DNA of 64,000 nucleotides from Elephas maximus indicus (taxonomy: Eukaryota; Chordata; Mammalia; Proboscidea; Elephantidae): positions 20,360,001 through 20,424,000 of the forward strand of contig NC_064826.1 in NCBI RefSeq assembly GCF_024166365.1. Reading direction: 5' to 3'. This document shows, in pieces, positions 46,485 to 56,421 of this stretch. Position 1 is the stretch's first letter, and every line of letters begins with the position of its first letter. The translations under genes and the position numbers were made by a program. The notes under the pieces were generated by a model. The model saw only the letters and a program-made list of their open reading frames with translations, was not told the DNA's origin and ran no database searches.

Positions 46485-47013
46485 GAATCCGCTGGCCCGC
46501 CCCGGCCCCGCCTCTCTCGCGGCACCTGGGCCAATCGCGCGGAGCGAGGGTGAGGGCGGGGCCGGGGAGGTAAAACCCGCCGGAGTCTCGATCTCCGCAC
46601 TCGGTCCAACCCTGAATCCCTGAGCCCCAGCCCGTCGCCTGGCTTCGGCCGCGCTGTCCGGGAGCACCCGCGCACCCTGCCCATCCGGCTTCGGGCCCCG
46701 GGCCTCTCCCATCCTACTCGCGGAGGCGGCTCCTCCTCAGGTGGCCGGCCAGGGCCTCCCCCAGCAGACCTGTCACCCGACACCCAGGAAGCGCGCCGCC
46801 CCATCCCGGCTCCTCTTTGTTCCCCCGCCGCGCTTGGGCTCGGGCCGCCTCCTCCCGCGCGGTGCCGTGGAGGCTCCCGGTCCGCCCTCGGCGGGCCTGG
46901 CGCGCCCCAAGTCCCGTCGGTCTGCCCGCTTGGCACGAGGACCGGTTCGCCTTGTACCCTGAGTGCACTCGAAGCGAAGCTGCAAGGCTGCGCGCCCAGC
47001 CGGGACCGCGCAG
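46485..47013 (+). promoter_or_regulatory. second promoter-like segment ending in a strong splice donor
   Basis: A GGGCGGGGC box lies near 46555. The following GC-rich stretch ends in CAG|GTAAGT at 47013/47014, which matches the consensus 5' splice site. No TATA box is seen. Its distance from pre-mir-183 (about 4.9-5.4 kb) is close to that reported for the human cluster promoter. No coding frame here is recognised. Confidence 0.45.
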
Positions 47014-48854
47014 GTAAGTGGCCGGGCGGGGTGGCGGAGGCGGGCGGGCCCCGGAGCGCGCCGTGCCCAACCCGGGGCGCAGACGGCCGGGCGGACCTCG
47101 GGGGTGACGCGGCGGTGCCCAGGCCCCTGGAAACGGCCCCCAGCGGTGTCTCTGCGCTCCGTGCTGATCCCCGGGCGAGGTCGTCCCGAGAGGGCCCAGC
47201 GCCGCCGCCCAGGAGCCTCGCTGGGGCGCGCCGCGTTCCGCCGCCCTGGTGGCCCGGGGGAGGTGGGGGGGAAGCGCTTGGTTTGGAGGCGGCCCCGGCC
47301 GGGCGTGGGGAGCGTCCGCCTGGGAGAGCTGGTTTCGTAGACCCTTTGCTGAGCGTCGGACGGGTTTGCCCCTCTCTGCTGACCGGCGGCGGCCCCGCCC
47401 AGTCTCGGGGGAGAGCCGTCCTCCAGCCTCCCACTGCTTCGCGGTCGCCCCATCCCAGGAGCCTCCGAGCGCGCAGCTACACATCCTCCTTCCGCGTCCA
47501 CTAGCTCGTGAGAGCGCCCTGCTCGGGGCGGGCGGCTGGACGCGCCTCTTGGGTCCGCACATCCTGGGGTATGGGGAGGTGAAGATGCCGCCCGGAGGGA
47601 GGAATCGCGAGCCCCCCAGGCTGAGCCGTTCGTTTTCCCTTCCCCCAGCCCCGCCACTCCTCCAGGGTTTAGAAATGACCGCCGGGCGGGGGCCGCTAAC
47701 TCCGGCTCAGCGATTAGGCACCGCGAGCCGGCGGGGCCCAAATCCCCCTCTCCGCGCCCCCCCCCCCACCGTGAGGTGGGTGCAGCCCCAGCCTCCCTGC
47801 GCCCCGCAGGGGTCGCACAGCTGGGGGGGACTAGAATCACGATTTTCCCCCCAGGCGGGAGAGTAGCGGATGCCTGCGCGGCGACCTTGGTCCTCTGGAG
47901 GAGTCCGTTGGCCTCACGGCGTGCGCGCCCCCCGCCCCACTGGCAGTGAGCCTGGCAGCTCGAGTCGACAGGTGGCCTCCTGAGCCCGAAGCCCGGCCTT
48001 AGTTCCTGGTGGCCGCACGCAGCCGCCTCTGCCTCTCGGTTCTTTATGGCTCACGGCCGCCCCTTCATGCCCTCGAGGCCCTGGCTCTGGTACTGGGGTA
48101 TTCTGGAGTCAGCCTCACGCAAAGAAGAAAAAATCCCGGGGTGCCAGTCCTGAGTGTAAGAATTTCGTTTGTTCCTTTAACCTGTGAGGCGGGTTAGCCG
48201 GGCCCGGAGGCTCGTTGCGGGGGGCTCGCAGCGCCAGCCCCGGAGTTTCTGCTCCGTGGGCTTCCGGCCTGGGCCGCGCCGCGGGCAGCTTTGGGCTCCT
48301 TCCCTGGGACCTCATAGGGAGACACTGGTCGGCAGGCGACCCGCTGAGAGGATAACTGGGGGCCCCGGCCCCCTCCAGCTCCTTGGATCTCGGAGGCATT
48401 CGATAGAGACCCGAGGGACCAGGGCCGGTGCCGGCGCGGGTGGCGTGGCTGTGACGTGGAACTCTGGATTCGTTGTAGCGGCCGGGCAGAGAGCCGCAGG
48501 GCTGCGCGCTGGCGGAGGACCCGGGATCCCTGAATGCCCATGGCCCCGCGTCCCTTCGATATTCACCTCTCGGGAACGCAGGATCTGCCGTTTGCTCCTA
48601 GGTGCCAACGCCAAGGGAGAGACACCTCTAAGGGAAGCGAGGTTCCAAGAGGTGTCTGAAGAAGGTCCTTATAGGGTGCAGAAGGGTGGGGCGAGACCAA
48701 AGGAGGCGGGTGTAGGTGTGCAGTGGTGAGGGCAGCAGGGAGCTTGTAGGTTGTGTAGGATACACTGGCACTGTGAGACCCTGCAGGTACGGGGGCCTTA
48801 GGTGACAGCATCAGCGGGGCCACACCACCTGGCCTCTTTTGAAGGCACACCATC

Positions 48855-48990
48855 TCTGCTGTTATTTATTTATTTATTAATAATTTGTTATTTTTATTGT
48901 TAAGAATATACACATCAGAACATACACTAATTCAGCAATTTTTTACATGTACAATTCAGTGACATTGATTACATCCGCTGCTCTTTTCAC
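48855..48990 (-). mobile_element. family B retroposon fragment
   Basis: TTTTTACATGTACAATTCAG and CATTGATTACAT match the 3' part of the 33.0 kb element in reverse. Confidence 0.65.
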
Positions 48991-49812
48991 TGCTAGGAGC
49001 TCATGTGGGCCAGGACAGGGACAAGCCAGCTGGCTCAGAATATCTTCATCTCCCAGCTCCCAGGAGTGGGAGATGGGTTTTGGTCTCAAGGTCAGGGCTA
49101 TGGCCTGAGGGGTGGACAGAGAAGGCTGCACTGAGGACCTGGACATAGGCCTCAGTTTTTCCTCGAGATTTACATCAAAGCCTTTATTTCTTATGCCGCC
49201 TGCCCCCTCTCCCCCTGCCAGCGCACCTTGCTCTCTATTTCAGAAGAGCTGGGAGGCCTTGCTTCCCTAGGGCCCAGGCCCAAGCCCCCCAACCCAGTTC
49301 CAAAATGTACTGAACAGCCCTGGGGATTGACTTGGGTGGGGGTGGCAGGTATGGCGCTGCCAGGCCACTGCGGCACCACGTCCTGCAGCATTTGGGTTAG
49401 GAGGGGTACTGCGGGCATAGGGGAGGAGCCTGGCTCAGCTCAGCAACTCTAACTGGAGGCTGGAAGGGGATTTGGCCTTGTAAGCTATTCCTTGCACCAA
49501 CTCCCCCACGGCGACAAAGATGAGGAAAATAGAGACCAAGTGTCTCCACAGAGATGACACAATTAGTGGGAAGAAGCATGCACGTCTCCCACGACCAGCC
49601 TGCTCTTTCTCTGACAGGACGCGCCCATTTTCGTCCTTCTAGGCGGTGGAAAGCAGAATCCATAACGCAAGTCCTCTGTTCTCAGGCCTCCGGCTGCTCC
49701 TCGGGCCAGGCCAACGCCCAATGTTCCCTGTCCCCCAATGCCTCTTTCCTTACCGCGAAAAAGAGAGAGAGAGGAAGGAATTCTGGGTTCGGTTTCTTTA
49801 AGTACCCTCAGG
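48991..49812. other. unique intergenic DNA
   Basis: No recognised gene or repeat. It lies between the CpG block and pre-mir-183, so it may be part of the pri-miRNA or its intron. Confidence 0.45.
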
Positions 49813-50217
49813 TTGCTGTTGTTAGGTGCCACGGAGTTGGTTCTGACGCATAGTGACCCTCCGTACAACAGGACAAAAGAAAGAAACACCTCCAGGTCCT
49901 GAGCCATCCTCACAATCATTGCTATATTTGAGCCCATTGTTGCAGCCACTGTATCAATCCTTCTTGTTAAGAGTCTCTCTTTCGCTGACCCTCTACTTGA
50001 CTAAGCATCATGTCCTTCTCCAGAGACTGATCCCTCCTATGACAAGTCCAAAGTACGTGAGATGAAGTCTTGCCATCCTCGCTTCTAAGGAGCATTCTGG
50101 CTGTATTTCTTCCAGGACAGATTTTTTCGTTCCTCTGGCAGTCCATGGTATATTCAGTATTCTTCGCCAACATCAATTCTTCCTTGGTCTTCCTTATTCA
50201 TTATCAAACTTTCAAAT
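49813..50217 (-). mobile_element. RTE LINE 3' fragment
   Basis: It matches the minus-strand RTE end from TGTTGTTAGGTGCCACGGAG through CTTGCCATCCTCGCTTCTAA to TCTTCGCCAACA. Confidence 0.93.
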
Positions 50218-50223
50218 ACATAT

Positions 50224-50395
50224 GTTGTTGTTGTTAGGTGCCATTGAGTCGGTTCCGACTCATAGCGACCCTATGTGCCTGGTCCTGTGAATACATGTAA
50301 GGCTATTGAAAATACCATGGCTTGGGTCAGGCACGCCTTAGTCCTTAAGGTGACATCTTTGCTTTTTAACACTTGAAAGAGCCCTCAGATACAGC
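50224..50395 (-). mobile_element. second RTE LINE fragment
   Basis: A new RTE 3' tail (TGTTGTTAGGTGCCATTGAG) begins; after about 75 bases another RTE section follows (CCTTAAGGTGACATCTTTGC), so this copy has an internal deletion. Confidence 0.85.
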
Positions 50396-51947
50396 TTCTA
50401 ATTGCTGAGAGTGGACACTCTCAGGAGGACTCCCAGACACTTCTCAGAGTGCTGCAGAATTGTCTGGGTGCCTATTAAAATGCAGATAGCCGGGTGGGCC
50501 CCTTGAGGGGATTCTGATGGTTACACCTTGAACAATGCTGATAATGACTAACCTCTACTGGATCCCCCTGCTTTTGCTAACACCGCTAACCGTCAGGCTG
50601 GGAGATCCTGTCTCAGAGCTTTGTGGTAGGGGAAACTGAGGCAGAAGTTCAGGGTGTGGCTTCCTGAACCTACTGGACAAGACCACCACCCCACAGAGCT
50701 GGGCTGGCCTCTGGGGTGATAGATCAGCCAGGGGACCAGGACCCCGCAGTGGGCATGTATTGAAGAAGGACGAGGAGTCCCAGGGGGATGACAGGAGTAT
50801 TGAGCAGTGATCTGGGCCCCTTTGGGCACAGATGACAGGACAGACTGGGTGAGAACTTGGCCTAGGTGCCAGGAGAGAGCAAGGTCACAGGTAGCATCAT
50901 CAGCTGCTTTCAGTTTCTGGACCAGGGAACTCTCTCTCTGACCTTTCCAGGGGTCACAAGGGAGCTTTTCTAGCCCCCTTGGGCCCCAGGCTGGGGAGAC
51001 TGCAGTGCAGCAATACAGATCGGTCCCTAGCCCTCCTGCCCTGGGCCCACCTCCCAGGAGACCGACTCTCCTCCCTTCCTTCCATTCCCTCTTCTCTTTC
51101 TCCCTTCTTCCACCCCCTTCTGCCTTCCCCCGGGCACCTGGCACCAGAGGCAGGAGCCATCACAGCGACTTCTCTCGAGGCAGCCTCTCTGGCAACCACT
51201 GATGCAACCCTCCCTGGCCCCTCCCTGCTCCCTCCCCTCTGCTCTCCTCTGCAGTCCCCTCAGACCAGCCAGAAGCCGCTCCCCTGGCTGGCTAGCTGGC
51301 AGCTGTGCCTCCAGCTCACTCTGTGCTGCCTCCTTGGCCGAGGGGATGGCTACCCACCTGGCCTGGCTGTCTCCTGTCTTGCCCAGTCAGGGCAGGTCAT
51401 GCTCTGGTCTGGTTTCGGATGGGAGGGGGTGAGCTACAGGCTTGGTTTGGCTCCTGGGGCTCAGTTTATATTGGCAGAGCAGAGAGCAGGCTGGGGTGGA
51501 GAATGATGGAGACCAAGGCGTCTTGGAGCGGAGGTTGCTGCTGGTGTCCTTGCTCAGAGTCCAGGAGACAGGTGCCAGGGAGGGCCAGACATGGCGGGAA
51601 GAGGGGAGGACCAGCTGCAGAGGTAGAGGCGGGTGTCAGGCGTCATCCTCACCCACAGCTGAACCAGGGGGTTAGGGTTAGGGTTAAGTCTGACAACCTG
51701 CCTTCAGGTTGTGACAGGAAACACCCCATATGGACTCCTCACGCCCCCTCCCTCAGCCCTCCTCCTGTACTGTCTAGTAGAAGGTCTTCTCAGCTGAGAT
51801 GAGGAATCTCAAGTTGGTAAAGATGTGGGGTGAGGAGGGCGCTGAGCCGGGATCATGGGGCCCCCGAGTGGGCAGGCTAGCCGGGAACCTACCCAGGGGA
51901 GCTGGGAGTGGGAGCTCTGGGCGCTGCTCTCTCCGCAGGGTTGGCAG
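50396..51947. other. unique DNA upstream of pre-mir-183
   Basis: No repeat except a telomere-like triplet at 51669-51686. Possible proximal regulatory or pri-miRNA sequence. Open frames on both strands show no family resemblance. Confidence 0.45.
51669..51686 (+). repeat. telomere-like (GGGTTA)3
   Basis: Three perfect tandem GGGTTA units, 262 bases before pre-mir-183. Confidence 0.85.
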
Positions 51948-52057
51948 CCGGAGAGCATGACTCCTGTTCTGTGTATGGCACTGGTAGAATTCACTGTGAA
52001 CAGTCTCGGTCAGTGAATTACCGAAGGGCCATAAACAGAGCAGAGACAGATCCTCGA
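51948..52057 (+). ncRNA. MIR183: pre-miR-183 hairpin, first member of the miR-183/96/182 cluster
   Basis: The stem-loop matches the human mir-183 precursor as I know it over 110 bases. The 5p arm (51974-51995, seed ATGGCAC) and the 3p arm (52013-52034) are identical to human. The terminal loop differs by one A-to-G change at 52008, and the 5' base of the stem has a few changes. A downstream CNNC motif (52052-52055) lies about 18 bases past the 3p end, and a UG lies about 15 bases before the 5p start, both known pri-miRNA processing signals. The family is expressed in photoreceptors, hair cells and olfactory and other sensory neurons, and silences target mRNAs through Argonaute. It lies only 116 bases before pre-mir-96 and is presumably cut from the same transcript. 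Confidence 0.98.
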
Positions 52058-52173
52058 GGGCCTCGCAGCGCCTCTCCCCAGTGGGCCTGGATGTCGGAAA
52101 TGGTGGCTTCTTGGGGCACAGGGATGCAAGGCACCCACCTGCGCCCCTGAGGGCCGCACCAGCACCATCTGCT

Positions 52174-52251
52174 TGGCCGATTTTGGCACTAGCACATTTT
52201 TGCTTGTGTCTCTCCGCTCTGAGCAATCATGTGCAGTGCCAATATGGGAGA
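52174..52251 (+). ncRNA. MIR96: pre-miR-96 hairpin, second member of the cluster
   Basis: The 78-base stem-loop matches human mir-96 apart from one A-to-G change near its 3' end (52250). The 5p arm (52182-52204, seed TTGGCAC) and the 3p arm (52225-52246) are identical to human. A CNNC motif lies at 52263-52266, about 17 bases past the 3p end. Seed mutations of this miRNA cause dominant deafness in people (DFNA50) and in the diminuendo mouse; the seed here is the normal one. miR-96 and miR-182 share the seed TTGGCA, so their targets overlap. Confidence 0.98.
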
Positions 52252-52799
52252 AGCGGGCTGCGCAGCAGATCCCCCCTGCATCCCGGAGCTGCCCAGCCAC
52301 ACCCTGTCTGCTCTTCCTCACCGCCCCTGGTCCATCTGCCTCAGCTGCACGGGAGCGGCAGCCTCCGTGGGCAGTCGGATCGCCTTACATGCCTGGGGCC
52401 ACGTGGAGCTGGGAGCCTGGCAATCCAAGCTGGGCCGGCAGATGGGGCCCCCCTGGCGCGGGGGTGGGGAGACACCATCTGTAGGGCCAGCTCGGGTGGT
52501 GCCATGGGTCAGAAAGGCCTGGCCCGGCTCCCAGCACACCCTGGGGGTGAGACCTGGGCTGGCAGCATGGGGCCAGCCTTCTGCTGAAGTACCAAGGGAG
52601 GCACCTCCTGGCAGTGGGGTGTCTTGGGGTCAGGCTGGGTGTTTCCTGGGGACCCTTCCCTGGGGCTGTCGTTTCTGGACAGCACTGAGGGGAGGATGGC
52701 ACTTGGAGGAACTTGGAGTTGGAGTGGGGGGTTCAGGCCCTACCCTGGGAGCCTCTGGAAGCTTTACATACCACACTTACACTAGTCCCTAGATCCCTG

Positions 52800-52975
52800 G
52801 ATCTGGGCGATGGCCTCTTGGACCTTCACTCTCCATCTGTGTATCAGGCGATGTTACATATGTAATCTCATTAATCCCCACCACAGCCCCAGGGAGTGGG
52901 AATTTTTTTTTTTTTTTTATAGATGAAGAGACTGGTGATAGAGATAAGGTTGTCCTCACTGGCGTGTTTCATGCT
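52800..52975 (-). repeat. MIR SINE with an expanded T tract
   Basis: CTCATTAATCCCCACCACAG and ATAGATGAAGAGACTGG are reverse MIR text, separated by a run of 15-16 T at 52903-52919. Confidence 0.65.
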
Positions 52976-55463
52976 GTGCCCCCCTCACCCCTGGCTTGAC
53001 AGCTTCTCCACCCTGAACCTACAGGCCTGGGCTCCCCAGGGTGCCCCAGACTTGGCAGAGGTTGAGAGGGGGAGGCATCTACCTGGTCCATCAAAGCTGA
53101 GAGAGCCGGCCAGCCAGGCCATCCCTGTAAGGAGCCCTGGTGACTGGTGGTCAGCAAGAGGATGGCCAGCTGGCCTGGGATACTGACCGCTGGGAGCTAT
53201 CCTCTTTGCAGCCGCCCACCCAGCCCCTGGTGGGGAGCATAAGGCGAGCGCTGGTGATGTGTCCATAGTCAGTAAGAGCTGCTACGGCTTTTGAGGATGG
53301 GAGAAACGTGAGGCTTGGCAGCTCAGTAGGAAACCCCGAGCAACTACCGCTGCCTGCCCTGGGGATTGCTGCCTTGGATGGGTCAGGCCATCTCTTTCTG
53401 CCACACAGGGAGGAGCCCCTTAAATCTCCCTCCTGGGTGGGGCACGGCTGTCCCTGTGTGGGAGCCTTCCAGGCCCCTGCAGTGGGGAGGAGCTGCTAGC
53501 TGACATAGGTTAGGAAGGGAAGGGCACTTCTACCCTGGTTAGGTGCCCCTGCAGATTGGTCCTCCGTCCAGCCCCCCACGGCCCCAGCCCCCACCCCATC
53601 TCTGGCCCTATACACCTGGACTCAAACTGCTGACACCTGCTGCTTCCCTCCAGGGCTTCCAGCTACAGGCCTGAGGGGCAGGGAAGGAGAGAGTCCACCC
53701 CGGAGTCATAGTGACCCTGGGAGTGAGCGGGCACTCGGCACAGCAGCTGCAAGGCCCCTGGGAGTGACAGTCTGTGAAGTCCCTGAAACTTCTGAGAAGT
53801 CTGCTCTTTCCTGCCTAGGAAGGAAGAGTGGTACTTCCTGGAAGCCCCTCCACCCCTGGGCGGTCTGCAGCGGGAGCCAGCACCCTGTTCTGGGCCACCA
53901 CGTAGGGAGCTGGGCTCGGTTCTTCCTGTGCTTTGCTTCTGTCCCTCACACCTAACCAGGTGGCCACCTGTGCTAGGCCCTGAGCGGCAGGTGCTGTCAG
54001 GGGTGGGGAGTGGCGGAGCCAGCTCAGTGCCTCCAGCAACCTCCATGCCCAGCTGCCTGGGGGCCTAGCTCCAGCTTTCCCCAGGGGAGACCTCAGGCGC
54101 TAACTGGTTTCTAATTTAGGGAGTCCCAGGTCAGGTCCCAGCTCACTTACCCTAGTGGCTACCCCAGCCCCCAGCCGCCTCAGTCGGTATTGGGGGAAGG
54201 GCCCAGGGAGGTGAACCCCTGCTGCAGCCGGCTCTCTTCCAGGCCTAGGCACTTGGGGTGAGAGAAGGCCTCCTGTGTCCCCAGCCTTTGTGCCTCACCA
54301 CCCTGTAAAACGGCGACCTGAACGCTCCTTCATATGTCCCCCAGGGGGTCTGTGACACAGGCAGCAGCATTTACCCATTCAATGGCCCAGTCTCAGTGTT
54401 GGAGATTGTTAACCCATCCCACACGATTCTTACAGTCTGACTGGAGTCTGCTGCTGCAGTGGGAAGCCCTCTGGGAAGTGCCGAGTTCTCTGCTCTGTGG
54501 TGTTTTTAAAGAGCAGCTGCTCTGGGGCGTCTGAGCTCCCCCTACTTCATGCACGGGACCCTGTTGGGTGCTTGGATCTTCTGGAGACGCAGGCTCCCTG
54601 AGGGGCTGTGCAAAGTGGACTTTCTAGCCTCCTGCCCCTCCCCCACCAGCACTGGCTGCTTCAACCTAAGCCATTATCCCAGCCCCCAGCCCCGCCGCCT
54701 CAGCGAAATGCGATCTGGCTCCATTGATCTGCCTGCTCCTCCCATGGCGCCCCAGCCAGTGCGCTGGGCAGCCACTGCCAGGTGGGGAGAAGGGCAGAAT
54801 CCCATAGTCCACTGGGGTGAGAGCAGCTTCTGGAGACACCGTGGAGACACCCCCCACCCCAGGTGTGTTTGCCAGGGCTTCAGGGTCCTGCTTTCGCTCA
54901 GGGTCTGTCATCATCACCACTCAATGGCCAAGGAGTCTCTCCAACACTTCGTCCAGGCGCCATCCCGAGCCCTGCAGTCTGTCTGTGCTGGCCCTAGTCT
55001 GAGGAGGGCCTCTGGTCCAGTCTATCTCTGCTCTGCCCTAAAGGTCTGTTGGTGTCTCAGGGCCCTGCTGAGGGCCACAGCCTGTAGGGTGGGATTGCCA
55101 GGCAGGCCTGTGGCTCCCATAGCCTGAACTTAGGTTTTGGGAAGGAGCCCACATATGATTTCCTCATACTGCCCAGGAGGCTTTAGGGCAGATAGCCCAT
55201 CAGGCCAGGAGGGCTGGGCCTCACCACACGAAGACTTGAGGTGACCTCAGGGTCTTCAACACCTGGCCTGGGCCTAAGGGATGTGGGACACAGAAGCAAG
55301 TTCTCCTGGGGTAAGTCTTCCTGCAGGAGGGCCTGGGGAGGTGTTTCTTTTGGGAATTCAATTGCAGCTAACCCTCCAAGGATGCATGTAGGTGAGGGCA
55401 GCCTGAGTGTGCAGGGCGTATTCAACATGGGGAGAATGGTCAGCTGCTGTTGGCCGGCCCAAG

Positions 55464-55668
55464 GGGCCCTGGTGTTGCAATGGTTAAGTGCTTAGCTGCT
55501 ACCAAAAGGTCAGTGGTTCAAACACACCCGCAGACAAGTGCTTAATCGCTGCACCGCCAGGGCTCCTTCTCCTGTAAAGATTACAACCTAGGAAACCCTG
55601 TGGGGCAGTTCTACTCTGTCCTGTAGGGTTGCTATAAGTTGGAATCTACTCAATGGCACATAACAACA
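55464..55668 (+). mobile_element. rearranged AfroSINE inside the miRNA cluster
   Basis: A plus-strand SINE (GGGGCCCTGGTGTTGCAATGG head; tail to 55668). Its middle contains a reversed copy of the SINE head (GCACCGCCAGGGCTCCT, about 55550-55567), pointing to a nested or inverted fragment. Confidence 0.9.
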
Positions 55669-56311
55669 TTGACTGGGCCCGCTGGGCCCATTGGAGCTGC
55701 GATGGTGGCCCTATGGGTCCAGGTCAGCTTGGCCTTGCCCCATGTGTTCAACCACCATCTTCAGTGGGAGAGACCACAGCAAAAGGGATCGGCTTCCGTT
55801 TGGCTTAACAGGAAAGAGTAATGCTATGTCCAGAAACTCAGCTTCCTGTCTGAGGGGAGCCAATGGGTTTTGGGCCCTGGAGAATGACATGGGAGGTGTC
55901 TCCCTAGGTTGATGAGATAGTGACATGAGAGCAAGGTGAGGTCCAGTTTGGCTGTCTCTTGTCTCAAGCCCAGGCAGAAGGCTCCCTGATCTGGGGGTGT
56001 ATACCATTCTCTGAGTCCCCTGCTATCTGGCAGCCTGGGGTGGAGGTGCCCTGCAGGGTTCCCCTGGAAGCTGGGACCTGGGTTGGATCCTGACAGCTGC
56101 ACCCCGGATGTCCCCTCCATTCCACTGGGACTTCCCCAGGACAGTAGCTATTATAGTTATGGGGGGTGGTGAAGAGGGGACTGAGAAGCAACTGGGGCCA
56201 GTGGGATGGGGGGCGGTGGGCACGGGGCCTTTGACCTGGCCCTGCCTGAACTGTCCTAACTGTCCCTTCTCTTCCTCAGCACGGCCACGGCCTCCGGCTC
56301 GGCCCAGCCGT

Positions 56312-56421
56312 CGCCCACCTGCCTCGCACCGTGTTTGGCAATGGTAGAACTCACACTGGTGAGGTAATGGGATCCGGTGGTTCTAGACTTGCCAACTACG
56401 GGCCAAGGGCTCAGTCGACTA
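56312..56421 (+). ncRNA. MIR182: pre-miR-182 hairpin, third member of the cluster
   Basis: The stem-loop aligns to human mir-182. The 24-base 5p arm (56334-56357, seed TTGGCAA) and the 3p arm (56378-56398) are identical to human. The loop differs at two bases (around 56367-56368). The basal stem (56312-56333 against 56399-56421) is clearly diverged from human: the eleven base pairs below the mature duplex have about three mismatches where the human hairpin has one. A CNNC motif is present at 56416-56419. The 4.06 kb gap to pre-mir-96 is similar to the spacing known in other mammals. Confidence 0.98.

Larger units (their letters stand above)
44050..48560. promoter_or_regulatory. CpG-rich block, candidate promoter region of the miR-183 cluster
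   Basis: CpG dinucleotides and GC boxes are dense across about 4.5 kb, unlike the flanks, apart from one AfroSINE (46266-46466). The block ends about 3.4 kb before pre-mir-183, which fits the CpG-rich promoter reported upstream of this cluster in human. It contains a TATA/GC-box core (44.74-44.80 kb), a second GC-box-rich segment (46.48-46.60 kb) and two donor-like sites. No coding exon is recognisable; long frames on both strands are stop-poor through base composition. Boundaries were judged by eye. Confidence 0.7.
52252..56311. other. spacer between pre-mir-96 and pre-mir-182
   Basis: The 4 kb of mainly unique GC-rich DNA holds a MIR fragment (52800-52975) and a rearranged AfroSINE (55464-55668). 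No coding exon or further known miRNA is recognised. Confidence 0.55.
46590..56421 (+). ncRNA. inferred primary transcript of the miR-183/96/182 cluster
   Basis: The three hairpins share a strand and are known in other mammals to be cut from one polycistronic pri-miRNA. The nearest upstream CpG-rich promoter-like sequence starts near 46.5 kb, about 5 kb before pre-mir-183, and a strong splice donor lies at 47014. A start at the TATA box near 44.8 kb is an alternative. The true start, any splicing and the 3' end cannot be read from sequence; the extent given simply joins the nearer promoter-like region to the last hairpin. Confidence 0.45.

Noticed and set aside
46741..46962. A 73-codon frame in the second promoter-like segment as a first coding exon
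   Set aside because: It lacks an ATG at its start and has no recognisable product; the segment is better read as untranslated or promoter sequence.
46773..47840. Open frame of 355 codons on the minus strand, and similar long frames at 46478-47434 and 45428-46222
   Set aside because: They lie in very GC-rich DNA where stops are rare, overlap long frames on the other strand, are rich in P, R, G and A, and resemble no protein family.
51305..51802. A 165-codon + strand frame just upstream of pre-mir-183
   Set aside because: The predicted protein is low in complexity, runs over the telomere-like repeat and has no family resemblance.
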